Below are positions 1-11,600 of a DNA stretch of 64,000 bases, piece by piece. The position numbers and the translations under genes were made by a program. The notes under the pieces were generated by a model. That model saw nothing but the letters and a program-made list of their open reading frames with translations. It was not told where the DNA came from and ran no database searches. The stretch is from Bacteroides zhangwenhongii. GTDB taxonomy: Bacteria; Bacteroidota; Bacteroidia; Bacteroidales; Bacteroidaceae. The stretch is from positions 1,488,001 through 1,552,000 of the forward strand of contig NZ_CP059856.1 in NCBI RefSeq assembly GCF_009193325.2. Direction: 5' to 3'. Position 1 is the first letter of the stretch; every line of letters starts with the position of its first letter.

Positions 1-2309
1 AAACCAAAGGGAAACAGGTCCTGCTCCACTTTGAGGCAGCGATGGGAAAGCAAGTCCTTTACTTAAACGGAAAGCGTATTCAAGAACATATTGGTGGTTA
101 TCTTCCTTTTACTTTGGATTTGACAGCCAATGGTGTACAGGCAGGAGATTCTTGTCTGCTTGCCGTTTTTGTAGATAATAGCAATGATAAATCCTTTCCT
201 CCCGGCAAGCCCCAATATACGTTGGATTTTGCCTATCATGGCGGTATCTACCGTGATGTATGGATGATAGCTAAATCACCGGTATCCATTACTGACGCAA
301 TAGAGTCCCAGACTATTGCAGGTGGTGGAGTTTTTGTTCATTTCGACAAGATCAGTGAAAAGAGCGCACAAGTTTATGTAAATACGGAACTACAAAATAA
401 GAATCAGCGTTCCGAAACCGTTACTGTGGAAACGGCCCTGACAGATACTGATGGAAAGGTTATCAGACGAGCTTCCGGCAAGCTTTCCCTGAAACCCGGA
501 GAAAAGAAAACGATCCGGCAGCAGATAGAGATAAAGAACCCAAAACTGTGGTCACCCGATTCACCTTATTTATATAGAGTGCAATCACGGGTTAAAAAAG
601 GCAATCAGTCCATTGACGGAGGCATCACACGTATCGGAATCCGCCAAGCGGAATTTCGTGGCAAAGATGGTTTCTGGCTGAACGGAAAACCCTTCGGTCA
701 ATTAGTAGGAGCTAACCGCCATCAGGACTTTGCATACGTAGGCAATGCCCTGCCTAATTCTCAGCAATGGCGGGATGCAAAACGCCTGCGGGATGCCGGT
801 TGCACAATTATCCGGGTAGCGCACTATCCACAAGATCCTTCTTTTATGGATGCTTGCGATGAACTCGGTATGTTTGTTATCGTAGCTACTCCGGGATGGC
901 AATATTGGAACAAGGATGTGAAATTCGGAGAATTGGTTCATCAAAACACCCGCGAAATGATTCGTCGTGACCGTAATCACCCATCTGTTTTGATGTGGGA
1001 ACCTATTCTGAATGAAACCCGCTATCCGCTCGACTTTGCCTTGAAAGCACTCGAAATAACCAAAGAAGAATTTCCTTATCCGGGACGTCCCGTAGCTGCT
1101 GCCGATGTGCATTCCGCCGGTGTGAAAGAACATTATGACGTTGTTTACGGTTGGCCGGGAGATGACGAAAAGACTGATAGGCCGGAGCAATGTATTTTCA
1201 CCCGTGAATTCGGAGAGAATGTAGACGATTGGTACGCTCACAACAACAATAACCGTGCGAGCCGCAGTTGGGGGGAACGTCCGCTGTTCGTACAGGCGCT
1301 GTCTTTGGCTAAAAGTTATGATGAGATGTACCGTACTACCGGTCAGTTTATCGGTGGAGCACAATGGCATCCGTTCGATCATCAGCGCGGTTATCATCCC
1401 GATCCTTATTGGGGAGGTATATATGATGCTTTCCGACAAAAGAAATATGCCTACGAAATGTTCCGTAGTCAATCACCCGCCAATCTTCACCATCCGCTGA
1501 CAGAATGTGGACCAATGGTATTCATTGCTCATGAAATGTCACAGTTCTCCGATAAAGATGTAGTGATATTCAGTAACTGCGACTCGGTGCGTCTTTCTAT
1601 CTATGATGGGACGAAATCATGGACTAAGCCTGTAATTCATGCCAAAGGGCATATGCCGAATGCACCTGTTATATTCGAAGATGTATGGGATTTCTGGGAA
1701 GCACGCGGATATAGCTATACACAGAAGAACTGGCAGAAAGTAAATATGGTTGCCGAAGGTATCATTGACGGAAAAGTGGTGTGTACACAAAAGAAAATGC
1801 CTTCCCGTCGGTCTACCAAACTTCGTTTATATGCAGATACTCAAAAAGTAAATTTGATAGCGGACGGTTCGGATTTCATTGTGGTAGTTGCCGAAGTGAC
1901 AGATGATAGCGGTAATGTGCGTCGTCTGGCAAAAGAAAATATTGTGTTCACTGTAGAAGGAGAAGGACAAATTATTGGTGACGCTACCATTGGCGCCAAT
2001 CCTCGTACTGTAGAATTCGGTTCGGCTCCTCTGTTGGTCCGGTCTACTCGGAAAGCCGGAAAGATTAAAGTGAAAGCTCATGCACAATTTGAAGGAACAC
2101 AGGCTCCTACGGCTGCCGAATTGGAGTTTGAAAGTATCCCGGCCGAATTTCCTTTCTGCTACAAAGAACAAACAATCACTTCACCTACGATGAAAACCGG
2201 TTTGTCGGAAAGGAAATCGGAAGGAAAGGTACAGCTCACCGAAGAAGAACGCCAACGAGTATTGGACGAAGTAGAACGCCAACAGACTGAATTCGGAACT
2301 GAAAAATAG
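1..2309 (+). CDS. Glycoside hydrolase family 2 protein (beta-galactosidase-like), 5' truncated by window
   Basis: The frame is open from base 3, so the gene starts before the window and the ATG at 42 is internal; 768 residues are visible. In order there is the end of a jelly-roll sugar-binding domain, an Ig-like domain, a (beta/alpha)8 catalytic barrel, and C-terminal beta-sandwich domains. ILNE at 1005-1016 carries the probable acid/base Glu and TREFGE at 1200-1217 the probable nucleophile Glu, as expected in GH2. The family removes terminal beta-linked sugars such as galactose or glucuronate; the substrate cannot be read from sequence. It sits just upstream of an HTCS and a pectate-lyase-like gene, so a role in pectin side-chain removal is likely. 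Any signal peptide lies outside the window. Confidence 0.9.
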   Translation, partial: TKGKQVLLHFEAAMGKQVLYLNGKRIQEHIGGYLPFTLDLTANGVQAGDSCLLAVFVDNSNDKSFPPGKPQYTLDFAYHGGIYRDVWMIAKSPVSITDAIESQTIAGGGVFVHFDKISEKSAQVYVNTELQNKNQRSETVTVETALTDTDGKVIRRASGKLSLKPGEKKTIRQQIEIKNPKLWSPDSPYLYRVQSRVKKGNQSIDGGITRIGIRQAEFRGKDGFWLNGKPFGQLVGANRHQDFAYVGNALPNSQQWRDAKRLRDAGCTIIRVAHYPQDPSFMDACDELGMFVIVATPGWQYWNKDVKFGELVHQNTREMIRRDRNHPSVLMWEPILNETRYPLDFALKALEITKEEFPYPGRPVAAADVHSAGVKEHYDVVYGWPGDDEKTDRPEQCIFTREFGENVDDWYAHNNNNRASRSWGERPLFVQALSLAKSYDEMYRTTGQFIGGAQWHPFDHQRGYHPDPYWGGIYDAFRQKKYAYEMFRSQSPANLHHPLTECGPMVFIAHEMSQFSDKDVVIFSNCDSVRLSIYDGTKSWTKPVIHAKGHMPNAPVIFEDVWDFWEARGYSYTQKNWQKVNMVAEGIIDGKVVCTQKKMPSRRSTKLRLYADTQKVNLIADGSDFIVVVAEVTDDSGNVRRLAKENIVFTVEGEGQIIGDATIGANPRTVEFGSAPLLVRSTRKAGKIKVKAHAQFEGTQAPTAAELEFESIPAEFPFCYKEQTITSPTMKTGLSERKSEGKVQLTEEERQRVLDEVERQQTEFGTEK

Positions 2310-2325
2310 CACAAGAAACAATAAG

Positions 2326-2351
2326 AAGATAGTGATTCTAGTCACTATCTT
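2326..2351 (+). terminator. 10-bp perfect hairpin after the GH2 gene
   Basis: Perfect inverted repeat AAGATAGTGA / TCACTATCTT with a 6-base loop, 16 bases after the GH2 stop. It is followed by an A-run rather than a T-run, so it is not a textbook intrinsic terminator. It may be a 3'-end stabiliser or part of the HTCS promoter region. Confidence 0.4.
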
Positions 2352-2363
2352 CAAAAAAAAGAC

Positions 2364-2371
2364 TACCTTTG
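2364..2371 (+). promoter_or_regulatory. Probable -7 box for the HTCS gene
   Basis: TACCTTTG fits the Bacteroides -7 consensus TAnnTTTG and lies 30 bases before the HTCS start codon. No clear -33 TTTG is seen at the usual spacing. Confidence 0.4.
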
Positions 2372-2401
2372 GGAGCATTAAAACCTCTATTATTATCATA
2401 A

Positions 2402-5400
2402 ATGAGAAAACGGAATATTCTAATACTATTATTATCGTTGATGGGCGTATGTGCTTTTGCCTATCCAAATATGATTGTAGAACATTACACGGCTGAACGT
2501 GGTTTGCCCAATAACATCGTCAACTGCACTTTAAAAGGGACAGATGGATTTGTCTGGTTTGGCACATGGTACGGATTATGCAGTTTTGACGGAGCTAAAT
2601 TCCGTTCGTATGATAATCGGGACGGTTTTTATTCTGCAGATATCCCTCCTCGCAAGATTCAGCGTATTGTGGAAGATAAGAATGGTTTTCTATGGCTCAA
2701 GACTATTGACCGCAAACTATATTTATTTGACAAGAAGCATGAAACTTTTCATGCCGTCTATGATGATGTAAAAGAATACTCCGAGAATATTCAGATTATC
2801 AAGATTCAAACGACAGAAGACGGAGACGTTCTACTGTTGACTAAAGATAAAAGTTTGTTGCGTGCACATACCGATGAAACAGGTAAGATTACAATGAAGC
2901 AGTTGCACGACTCACGCCCCAACGTGAACGTATATGATATGCGTTTGAAACATAATGTGTTTTGTGAAACTGCTGAATTTATTAATTGGATAGGTATGGA
3001 CTACCAGATTCTGTCTCTTAGAAAAGGGAGTGCCTTGAAAGATAAACCTGCCGATTTTATTGGAAAAAAAGTTTCTGCCGATCCCAAATTATTCACTTGC
3101 GCTTCTTATAATTCCAAGTTCCTGTGGCTGGGAGATCAAAACGGGCATATCTATAGTATTGATCCTCAAAATGGGGTTGTGAATCGTTACGAGATACCGG
3201 AGATCAAACAGGCTATCTCTCGTTTACTGGTCACCGAGTCCGGCTTGATGTATATAACTACCAATGACGGAGCATACGAATACAACATCGGTTACAAACA
3301 GCTAACCAAACTACCGTTTACAATCCCCCAAGAGGATAGTGGCATCATATTCTATGACAAATATGATAAAATATGGTTTCAGGAAGGCAATCACGCATTG
3401 ATATATTATGATCCTCTGAATAAAAGTAGTCATCGTTTTACTTTTCCCAATCAGAATACCATTGGCAATTTTGAGATGCAGGATGCAGGTGAGCAAGGAA
3501 TGTTTTTTCTCACTCCGGGCGGAGAAATTCTTCTTTTCGACAGGGATAAGCTGGAAATGACCCGCATCAATCAAATGAAACCTTTTTCTGAGGATCTTCC
3601 CAATCAACTTTTTTTTCATTTGTTATTGGATAAAGATGGAATCCTTTGGTTGGCATCTACCGGTAGCGGGGTGTATCGAGTGAACTTCCCCCAAAAACAA
3701 TTCCAGTTGCTGACCGATGTATCTCCCGTTCCAGTTTCTACGGAAAAACAGACATCCCGAAATCAAGGAATCCGTGCTCTCTATCAGGCACAAAACGGAG
3801 ATATTTGGGTAGGAACCCGATGGCAGGCCCTATACCGTCTTGATCGTAACGGACAAGTGAAGCAGATTTTCTCGGACCAGAACTACCTGCTGGGAGCTGT
3901 CTATCATATTATGGAAGATAAAGACGGAAATCTATGGTTCTCTACCAAAGGTAATGGATTGGTGAAAGCTGAACCGGATATGAATTCACCTCATGGACTG
4001 CGTTTTACCCGTTACAAGAATGATCCGAAAGATTCAAACTCCATTAGTAATAATGACGTATACTTTACTTACCAAGATAGTCAGGAACGCATTTGGGTAG
4101 GATTATTGGGAGGAGGATTAAATCTGATTGCCGAAGAAAACGGAGAAGTTGTTTTCAAACATAAATACAACGGACTGAAACAGTATCCTCCTTATGGACT
4201 ATATATGGAGGTACGCACAATGACAGAAGATGAAGACGGCCGGATATGGGTAGGAACAATGGATGGTTTAATGTCTTTCGACGGACATTTTGCAACACCC
4301 GAACAGATACAATTTGAGACTTACCGTCAAGTCAGTGAACGATCCAATGTCGCTGATAATGATATTTATGTGCTATACAAGGACACTGACTCACAAATCT
4401 GGGTAAGCGTATTTGGTGGAGGTCTGAACAAACTTGTTCGATATGATAAAGAAAAGCATGAACCGATCTTTAAATCATACGGCATACGTGAAGGAATGAA
4501 TAATGACGTGGTCAAGTCAATTGTAGAAGATAAAAACGGAAATCTTTGGTTTACAACAGAAATCGGTTTGTCCTGCTTTAATAAAGCTACCGAACAGTTC
4601 CGCAATTATGATAAATATGACGGTTTCCTAAACGTAGAATTGGAAGAGGGAAGTACACTTCGTACATTAAACGGAGATTTATGGCTCGGTACACGACAAG
4701 GTATATTGGCATTTTCTCCGGATAAGTTGGAAACACAACACATGGACTATGATACACGTATTGTCGATTTCAAAGTATCCAATCGCGATCTGCGGAGTTT
4801 TCAGGATTGCCCCATTCTAAAAGAATCCATTATTTATACCGATGCGATTCAACTGAAATACAACCAGTCCATGTTCACAATAGAATTCGCCGCTCTGAAT
4901 TTTTATAATCAGAACAGAGTATCTTATCGTTACATACTTGAAGGATATGAAAAAGAATGGCATTATAATGGAAAGAACCGGATTGCTTCTTATACCAATG
5001 TGCCTCCCGGTGATTATATTTTCCGTGTAGAAACGCTGGATGAAGCCAATCCCGAACTTGTTTCGAGCCGAACTTTAGCCGTTACGGTTCTTCCGCCCTG
5101 GTGGTTGAGTTGGTGGGCAATGATTATTTATGTCATACTTGGATTGGCGGCTCTTTATTTCGGTTTGCGCCTGGCTTTCTTCATGATCAAAATGAAGAAT
5201 GATATCTATATCGAGCAAAAAGTATCGGAAATGAAAATTAAGTTCTTTACCAATATTTCCCATGAACTTCGCACTCCCTTGACATTGATAAAAGGACCTA
5301 TACAGGAACTGAAAGAACGGGAAAAATTATCCCCGAAAGGATTGCAATATGTTGATCTGATGGAGAAGAATACCAATCAAATGTTACAATTGGTGAATCA

Positions 5401-6832
5401 GATATTGGATTTCCGGAAGATTCAGAATGGCAAGATGCGCCTGCATGTTTCTTTGATTGATTTTAATGAAATGATAGCTTCTTTCCAGAAAGAATTCCGT
5501 GTGCTTTCAGAAGAGAATGAAGTTAGTTTCACTTTCCAGTTACCGGACGAATCTATTATGGTATGGGCAGACAAGGAAAAATTAAGTATTGTCATCCGCA
5601 ACATTATATCCAATGCGTTTAAGTTCACGCATTCCGGCGGAAGTATCTACGTCACTACCGGATTGACGGATGACGGAAAACGCTGTTTCGTACGGGTAGA
5701 AGATAATGGAGAGGGCATTCCACAAAGTAAGCTGACTGAAATATTCGAACGCTTCTCACAAGGAGAGAATACAAAGAATCCATACTATCAAGGTACAGGC
5801 ATTGGTCTGGCACTTTCTAAAGAAATCGTAAACCTGCATCATGGCTCTATTTATGCTGAAAGTCCCGAAGGACAGGGAGCCGTATTTACAGTTGAACTTC
5901 TAATGGATAAGGAACACTATCGTCCGTCGGAAGTCGACTTCTATGTCAGCGACACGGAAACTGCTCCAACCTCTTCCGAAGAAGAAGCTGTTACGAATAT
6001 TCCTTCGGTAGAAACTACAGAAGAAGAACCGGAAATAGACTCTTCACTACCGACCCTGTTATTAGTAGAAGATAACAGAGATCTTTGTCAACTGATAAAA
6101 TTGCAATTAGAAGACAAATTCAACATCCATATTGCCAATAATGGAGTAGAAGGTTTGAAGAAAGTCCATCTTTACCATCCGGACATTGTGGTGACAGATC
6201 AGATGATGCCTGAGATGGACGGGTTGGAAATGTTACAGTCTATCCGTAAAGATTTCCAGATCAGCCATATTCCTGTAATAATACTGACTGCAAAGAATGA
6301 TGAAGGTGCCAAGACAAAAGCCATAACTTTGGGTGCCAATGCTTATATAACCAAACCATTCAGCAAAGAATACCTGTTGGCACGAATCGACCAGTTATTG
6401 TCTGAGCGAAAATTATTCCGTGAACGTATCCGACAGCAAATGGAGAACCAGACAACGACGGAAGAGGATAGTTATGAACAGTACTTGGTAAAGAAAGATG
6501 TACAGTTCCTTGAGAAAATCCATCAAGTGATCGAAGAGAATATGGATGATAGTGATTTCAATATAGATACAATAGCTTCCGGTATCGGTTTGAGTCGTTC
6601 GGCATTCTTTAAAAAGTTGAAGAGCCTGACCGGGTTAGCCCCCGTAGATTTGGTTAAAGAAATTCGTCTGAACAAATCTATTGAACTGATTAAGAGTACG
6701 GATTTAAGTGTTTCTGAAATTGCTTTTGCTGTCGGATTCAAGGATTCCGGCTATTACAGTAAATGTTTCCGGAAGAAATATAACCAGACTCCCCGCGAAT
6801 ATATGAATGAATGGCGGAAAGGAGAGAAATAA
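2402..6832 (+). CDS. Hybrid two-component system sensor/regulator (HTCS)
   Basis: Single-polypeptide sensor, kinase and transcription factor of 1476 residues. A signal peptide (about 1-20) precedes a periplasmic two-propeller sensor with many Reg_prop-type repeats (WFGT, WVGT, WFST motifs to about residue 780), a Y_Y_Y domain, and one membrane segment (about 885-910). The cytoplasmic part has a HisKA domain with phosphoacceptor His954 in NISHELRTP, a HATPase, a receiver with Asp1266 (VVTDQMMPEMDG), and a C-terminal AraC-type HTH. In this family the propeller binds an oligosaccharide and the HTH switches on the adjacent utilisation genes. The flanking GH2 and pectate-lyase-like genes suggest a pectic ligand, which is inference. 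Confidence 0.95.
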   Translation: MRKRNILILLLSLMGVCAFAYPNMIVEHYTAERGLPNNIVNCTLKGTDGFVWFGTWYGLCSFDGAKFRSYDNRDGFYSADIPPRKIQRIVEDKNGFLWLKTIDRKLYLFDKKHETFHAVYDDVKEYSENIQIIKIQTTEDGDVLLLTKDKSLLRAHTDETGKITMKQLHDSRPNVNVYDMRLKHNVFCETAEFINWIGMDYQILSLRKGSALKDKPADFIGKKVSADPKLFTCASYNSKFLWLGDQNGHIYSIDPQNGVVNRYEIPEIKQAISRLLVTESGLMYITTNDGAYEYNIGYKQLTKLPFTIPQEDSGIIFYDKYDKIWFQEGNHALIYYDPLNKSSHRFTFPNQNTIGNFEMQDAGEQGMFFLTPGGEILLFDRDKLEMTRINQMKPFSEDLPNQLFFHLLLDKDGILWLASTGSGVYRVNFPQKQFQLLTDVSPVPVSTEKQTSRNQGIRALYQAQNGDIWVGTRWQALYRLDRNGQVKQIFSDQNYLLGAVYHIMEDKDGNLWFSTKGNGLVKAEPDMNSPHGLRFTRYKNDPKDSNSISNNDVYFTYQDSQERIWVGLLGGGLNLIAEENGEVVFKHKYNGLKQYPPYGLYMEVRTMTEDEDGRIWVGTMDGLMSFDGHFATPEQIQFETYRQVSERSNVADNDIYVLYKDTDSQIWVSVFGGGLNKLVRYDKEKHEPIFKSYGIREGMNNDVVKSIVEDKNGNLWFTTEIGLSCFNKATEQFRNYDKYDGFLNVELEEGSTLRTLNGDLWLGTRQGILAFSPDKLETQHMDYDTRIVDFKVSNRDLRSFQDCPILKESIIYTDAIQLKYNQSMFTIEFAALNFYNQNRVSYRYILEGYEKEWHYNGKNRIASYTNVPPGDYIFRVETLDEANPELVSSRTLAVTVLPPWWLSWWAMIIYVILGLAALYFGLRLAFFMIKMKNDIYIEQKVSEMKIKFFTNISHELRTPLTLIKGPIQELKEREKLSPKGLQYVDLMEKNTNQMLQLVNQILDFRKIQNGKMRLHVSLIDFNEMIASFQKEFRVLSEENEVSFTFQLPDESIMVWADKEKLSIVIRNIISNAFKFTHSGGSIYVTTGLTDDGKRCFVRVEDNGEGIPQSKLTEIFERFSQGENTKNPYYQGTGIGLALSKEIVNLHHGSIYAESPEGQGAVFTVELLMDKEHYRPSEVDFYVSDTETAPTSSEEEAVTNIPSVETTEEEPEIDSSLPTLLLVEDNRDLCQLIKLQLEDKFNIHIANNGVEGLKKVHLYHPDIVVTDQMMPEMDGLEMLQSIRKDFQISHIPVIILTAKNDEGAKTKAITLGANAYITKPFSKEYLLARIDQLLSERKLFRERIRQQMENQTTTEEDSYEQYLVKKDVQFLEKIHQVIEENMDDSDFNIDTIASGIGLSRSAFFKKLKSLTGLAPVDLVKEIRLNKSIELIKSTDLSVSEIAFAVGFKDSGYYSKCFRKKYNQTPREYMNEWRKGEK

Positions 6833-6890
6833 CCGGTTACAAAACGCTTTCTTAATCGTCTTTTTAGAAAACCTATTAAGATTCGAAAGA

Positions 6891-8573
6891 ATGAACAACA
6901 TCAAGAAAGTATTATCAGCATGGATGCTGGTTGCCTGTGTATTACCTGTGGCAGCGCAGTATCCGGTGATTCCGGACTCTGTAAAGGCAAGAGGGGCAAA
7001 ACAAGAAGCCGAGTTTGAACATCAATCAAATGTAGCATGGGAAAAAGCTCTGCCGACAGTTTTGGAAGAGGCACAAAAAGGACGTCCCTATAAACCGTGG
7101 GCTTCAAAACCGGAAGATTTGGTAAAAAGTAATATCCCCGCTTTTCCCGGTGCGGAGGGAGGGGGAATGTATACTCCCGGTGGTCGTGGAGGGAAAGTAA
7201 TCGTAGTCACCTCGCTCGAAGATTCCGGTCCCGGAACATTCCGTGAAGCTTGTGAAACGGGGGGAGCACGTATTATCGTCTTCAATGTATCGGGCATAAT
7301 ACATCTCAAGAGTCCTATCAGTGTACGTGCGCCGTATGTGACCATTGCCGGACAAACGGCTCCGGGAGACGGCATATGTGTGACAGGACAATCTTTTCTG
7401 ATTGATACACACGATGTTGTTATCCGTCATATGCGTTTCCGTCGTGGCGCACAGGATGTTGCCTTTCGTGATGATGCGGTAGGCGGAAATGCAGTCGGGA
7501 ATATCATGATAGACCACTGTTCGGCAAGTTGGGGACTGGATGAAAATATGTCTATCTACCGACACGTATACAATAGAGGTGCGGATGGACACGGACTGAA
7601 ACTCCCGACTGTAAATATCACTATTCAGAACTCTATATTCTCCGAAGCGTTGGACACTTACAATCATGCTTTCGGTGCTACCATCGGCGGGCATAACAGT
7701 ATGTTCTGCCGTAACCTATTTGCTTCCAATATCAGCCGTAACAGTTCGGTAGGGATGGACGGAGATTTCAATTTTGTTAATAATGTCGTATTCAATTGGT
7801 GGAATCGTTCTGTGGACGGAGGAGATAATAAAAGTTTCTATAACATGATTAATAATTACTTCAAACCGGGTCCCATTACTCCATTAGACAAACCGATCTC
7901 ATATCGTATCCTCAAACCGGAAGCCGGACGTGACAAAAACCGTCCTTTATCTTTTGGAAAGGCTTATGTCAACGGAAATATCATTCATGGAAATGCAAAA
8001 GTGACAAAGAACAATTGGGATGGCGGTGTACAGCTAAAAGATGACGTAGACTCAGAAAAGTTCCTTCCGCAAATTAAATCGGACGAAGTATTCAAAATGC
8101 CTCCTGTCACTATAATGGATACTCCAAAAGCCTATAGCTTTGTATTGGACAATGCAGGAGCTAACTTTCCCAAACGTGATGCGGTTGATTCCCGTGTGAT
8201 CAAAACAGTACGGACGGGTAAAGCCATTTATGTAAAAGACGCTCCGGAATTTGTGTCACCATATGTAAAGAGACGTTTACCGGCAGACTCTTATAAACAA
8301 GGAATTATTACAGACATCCGTCAAGTAGGCGGACTCCCCGAATATAAAGGAGAATCGTATGCCGATACAGATAACGACGGGATGCCGGATGTTTGGGAAG
8401 TTGCCAACGGGCTGAATCCGAACGATCCTTCCGACGCAGTGAAAGATTGTAATGGGGACGGCTATACTAACATTGAGAAATATATCAATGGTATCGATAC
8501 AAAGAAGAAAGTGGATTGGACAGATTTGAAAAACAATCATGATACACTTTCTAAAAGGAAAAGTCTGTTTTAG
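6891..8573 (+). CDS. Secreted pectate lyase-like protein (PL1 family) with C-terminal calcium-binding motif
   Basis: 560 residues. I chose the ATG at 6891 because it opens a normal signal peptide (MNNIKKVLSAWMLVACVLP, cleaved near VAAQ); upstream in-frame codons overlap the HTCS. The core is a right-handed beta-helix with PL1-type signatures: FPGAEGGG, the GPGTFREA turn, TIAGQTAPGDGI and IDHCSASWG. PL1 enzymes cleave homogalacturonan by calcium-dependent beta-elimination. Near the C-terminus DTDNDGMPDVWE and DCNGDGYTN form EF-hand/thrombospondin-3-like calcium loops. The gene starts 58 bases after the HTCS and is probably under its control. Subfamily and exact substrate are not certain. Confidence 0.88.
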   Translation: MNNIKKVLSAWMLVACVLPVAAQYPVIPDSVKARGAKQEAEFEHQSNVAWEKALPTVLEEAQKGRPYKPWASKPEDLVKSNIPAFPGAEGGGMYTPGGRGGKVIVVTSLEDSGPGTFREACETGGARIIVFNVSGIIHLKSPISVRAPYVTIAGQTAPGDGICVTGQSFLIDTHDVVIRHMRFRRGAQDVAFRDDAVGGNAVGNIMIDHCSASWGLDENMSIYRHVYNRGADGHGLKLPTVNITIQNSIFSEALDTYNHAFGATIGGHNSMFCRNLFASNISRNSSVGMDGDFNFVNNVVFNWWNRSVDGGDNKSFYNMINNYFKPGPITPLDKPISYRILKPEAGRDKNRPLSFGKAYVNGNIIHGNAKVTKNNWDGGVQLKDDVDSEKFLPQIKSDEVFKMPPVTIMDTPKAYSFVLDNAGANFPKRDAVDSRVIKTVRTGKAIYVKDAPEFVSPYVKRRLPADSYKQGIITDIRQVGGLPEYKGESYADTDNDGMPDVWEVANGLNPNDPSDAVKDCNGDGYTNIEKYINGIDTKKKVDWTDLKNNHDTLSKRKSLF

Positions 8574-8603
8574 CCAAATAAATTGATAATAAAGTTTATT
8601 GTA

Positions 8604-11600
8604 ATGAATATACAAATAAGAACTATCCTTTTGGGATTATTAAGTATCGGGTTTGCGCAGAGTCATGCGCAAACCTTTGCTTTACAAGTAAAAGACGACC
8701 GGATAACTTACCTTAATGACGAATTGAGAAATAGGATTCTCGATTTCTCAACATGTGGTTATCAGGCTTCGGAACAGGATATTCCTTCCGTTCGGAATGT
8801 CGTATTTGTATCCTGGAAACCCGGAGATAATACAACAAGAATTCAACGTGCCATAGACTATGTAGCCTCCTTGCCTCCTGATATTTCAGGTTTCCGCGGT
8901 GCTGTGTTATTGGATAAAGGCGAGTTTTCCCTGTCCGGAAGTATCCGCATTGCTACATCTGGAATCGTATTACGGGGAATGGATAAAGAAAGTACAATAT
9001 TATTAAAGAAAGGAGTGGATCGGGGTTCTCTCATCTATATGGAAGGAGAAAACGACTTGGTAATAAAAGATACATTACAAGTACTTTCAAACTATGTTCC
9101 GGTAAATACAAAAACGTTGGAAGTCGCTTTGGGGACTTCTCTGAAAAAAGGAGACCGGATTATGGTAACCCGTCCTTCTGGTAAGGAGTGGATTGCTTCT
9201 TTAGGTTGTAACATCTTTGGAGGAGGAATCAGCGCCTTAGGATGGAAAGAAGGGGATATGGATTTAACATGGGACCGGGTTGTTAGCGATATTAATGGTA
9301 ACCTGCTTACCTTAGATGCACCGTTGACTGTGGCATTGGATGCCAAATACGGTGTATCTACCATTATGACATACCAATGGAACGGACGTATTGATAACTG
9401 CGGTGTAGAGAATCTGACATTGGTCTCAGATTATGACAAACACTATCCGAAAGACGAGGATCATTGTTGGACAGGGATTTCCATCGAAGCTGCAGAAAAC
9501 TGCTGGGTAAGACAAGTTAATTTCAGGCATTTTGCAGGAAGCGCTGTAATCGTTCAACGGACCGGTTCTAAAATCACTGTTGAGGATTGCATTTCGAAAA
9601 ATCCCGTTTCCGAAATAGGAGGGATGCGCCGTTGTACTTTCCACACATTGGGACAGCAGACTTTATTCCAACGTTGTTATTCGGAACAAGGCATTCACGA
9701 TTTCGCGGCCGGATTCTGCGCTGCCGGTCCTAATGCTTTCGTTCAATGCGATTCGTACCAATCTTTAGGATTCAGTGGTTCTATTGATGCTTGGGCGTGC
9801 GGTTTACTGTTTGATGTCGTCAATATCGATGGACATAATCTCACTTTTAAAAATTTGGGGCAGGATAAGAATGGAGCCGGTTGGAATACGGCCAACAGTT
9901 TGTTCTGGCAATGTACCGCTGCAGAAATAGAATGTTATACTCCGGCAAAAGATGCACAAAACCGTGCGTATGGTTGCTGGGCACAGTTCTCGGGAGACGG
10001 AGAATGGGCACAGTCTAATAATCATGTCCAGCCGCGCAGTATATTTTATGCCCAATTAGCGGAACGCCTGCAAAAAGAATCTGCAGACCGGGCACGTATC
10101 CTGCCTAGAAATACAAGCGCAACAAGTAGCCCTACCGTAGAAGTAGCTATGGCATTGGCAAAAGAAGCTTATAATCCTCGTTTGACATTGGAGCATTGGA
10201 TCGAAGAAAATAAATTTATCCCTTCAGTCGTGCCAACAGGAGTCAAATCAATCGATGATATTAAAGAGAAAAAGACTATTTCAAACAAACAACAGACACA
10301 ACCGGAAATAAGTATTGTCAACGGACGTATTCAAATGGATGGTGTATTGCTTGTAGGAAGCAGTCATACAACTCCTTGGTGGAATGGAAAACTTAAAACC
10401 AACTTCTTGAAAAAAGCAAGCCCTGCCATCACCCGCTTTGTGCCGGGACGCGAAGGATTGGGACTGACTGACCGTATCGACTCTGTAGTCAGCTTCATGA
10501 AACAGAAGAACATACTTGTTTTTGACCAGAACTATGGATTGTGGTATGACCGCCGTCGGGATGACCATGAACGTATCCGCCGCCGGGATGGAGATGTATG
10601 GGGTCCTTTTTACGAACAGCCATTCGGACGTAGTGGTCAGGGAACAGCTTGGGAAGGTTTAAGTAAATATGATTTGAAACGCCCCAATGCCTGGTACTGG
10701 TCGCGCTTGAAAGAATTTGCAGAGAAAGGGAGTAAAGATGGACTGCTTCTATTCCACGAAAACTACTTCCAGCATAATATTCTGGAAGCCGGAGCACATT
10801 GGGTGGACTGTCCGTGGAGAAGCAGTAATAATATCAATGAGACCGGATTTCCGGAACCCGTTCCATTTGCCGGAGACAAACGTATTTTCGTAGCAGATAT
10901 GTTTTACGATATCAGTCATCCGGTACGCCGCGAGTTGCATAGGCAATATATTCGCCAATGTCTCAATAACTTCGCAGATAATTCGAATGTCATTCAACTG
11001 ACAAGTGCAGAATTTACAGGACCGTTGCACTTCGTACAGTTCTGGTTGGATGTCATAGCCGAGTGGGAAGCTGAAACCGGAAAGAAAGCTAAAGTAGCAT
11101 TGAGTACGACAAAGGATGTGCAGGATGCTATTCTTGCAGACCCTAAACGGGCTGCTGTGGTAGATGTTATTGATATCCGTTATTGGCATTATAAGAAGGA
11201 TGGGATCTTTGCGCCGGAAGGTGGGAAAAACATGGCTCCCCGCCAGCATATGCGTAAGATGAAAGTAGGAAAGATAACCTTTAATGAAGCTTATAAGGCA
11301 GTGAGCGAATACCGCCAGAAGTTTCCTCAGAAAGCAGTAACTTTCTATGCGCAAAATTATCCTTCTATGGGATGGGCAGTATTCATGGCAAGTGGCTCGT
11401 GTCCTGTTATTCCGTGTAAAGACAAGGCTTTCTTAAAGGATGCGGCAGTTATGGAAGTGGAAGAGACCAATACTGATCAATATAAGAAATTGGTAAAATC
11501 TGATACGGGAAATATCATTTATTCCAAGTCTGGAACAGAAATTCCCATTCATTTATCGTCCGGAAAATATGTATTAAAGTACATTCACCCTGATTCCGGG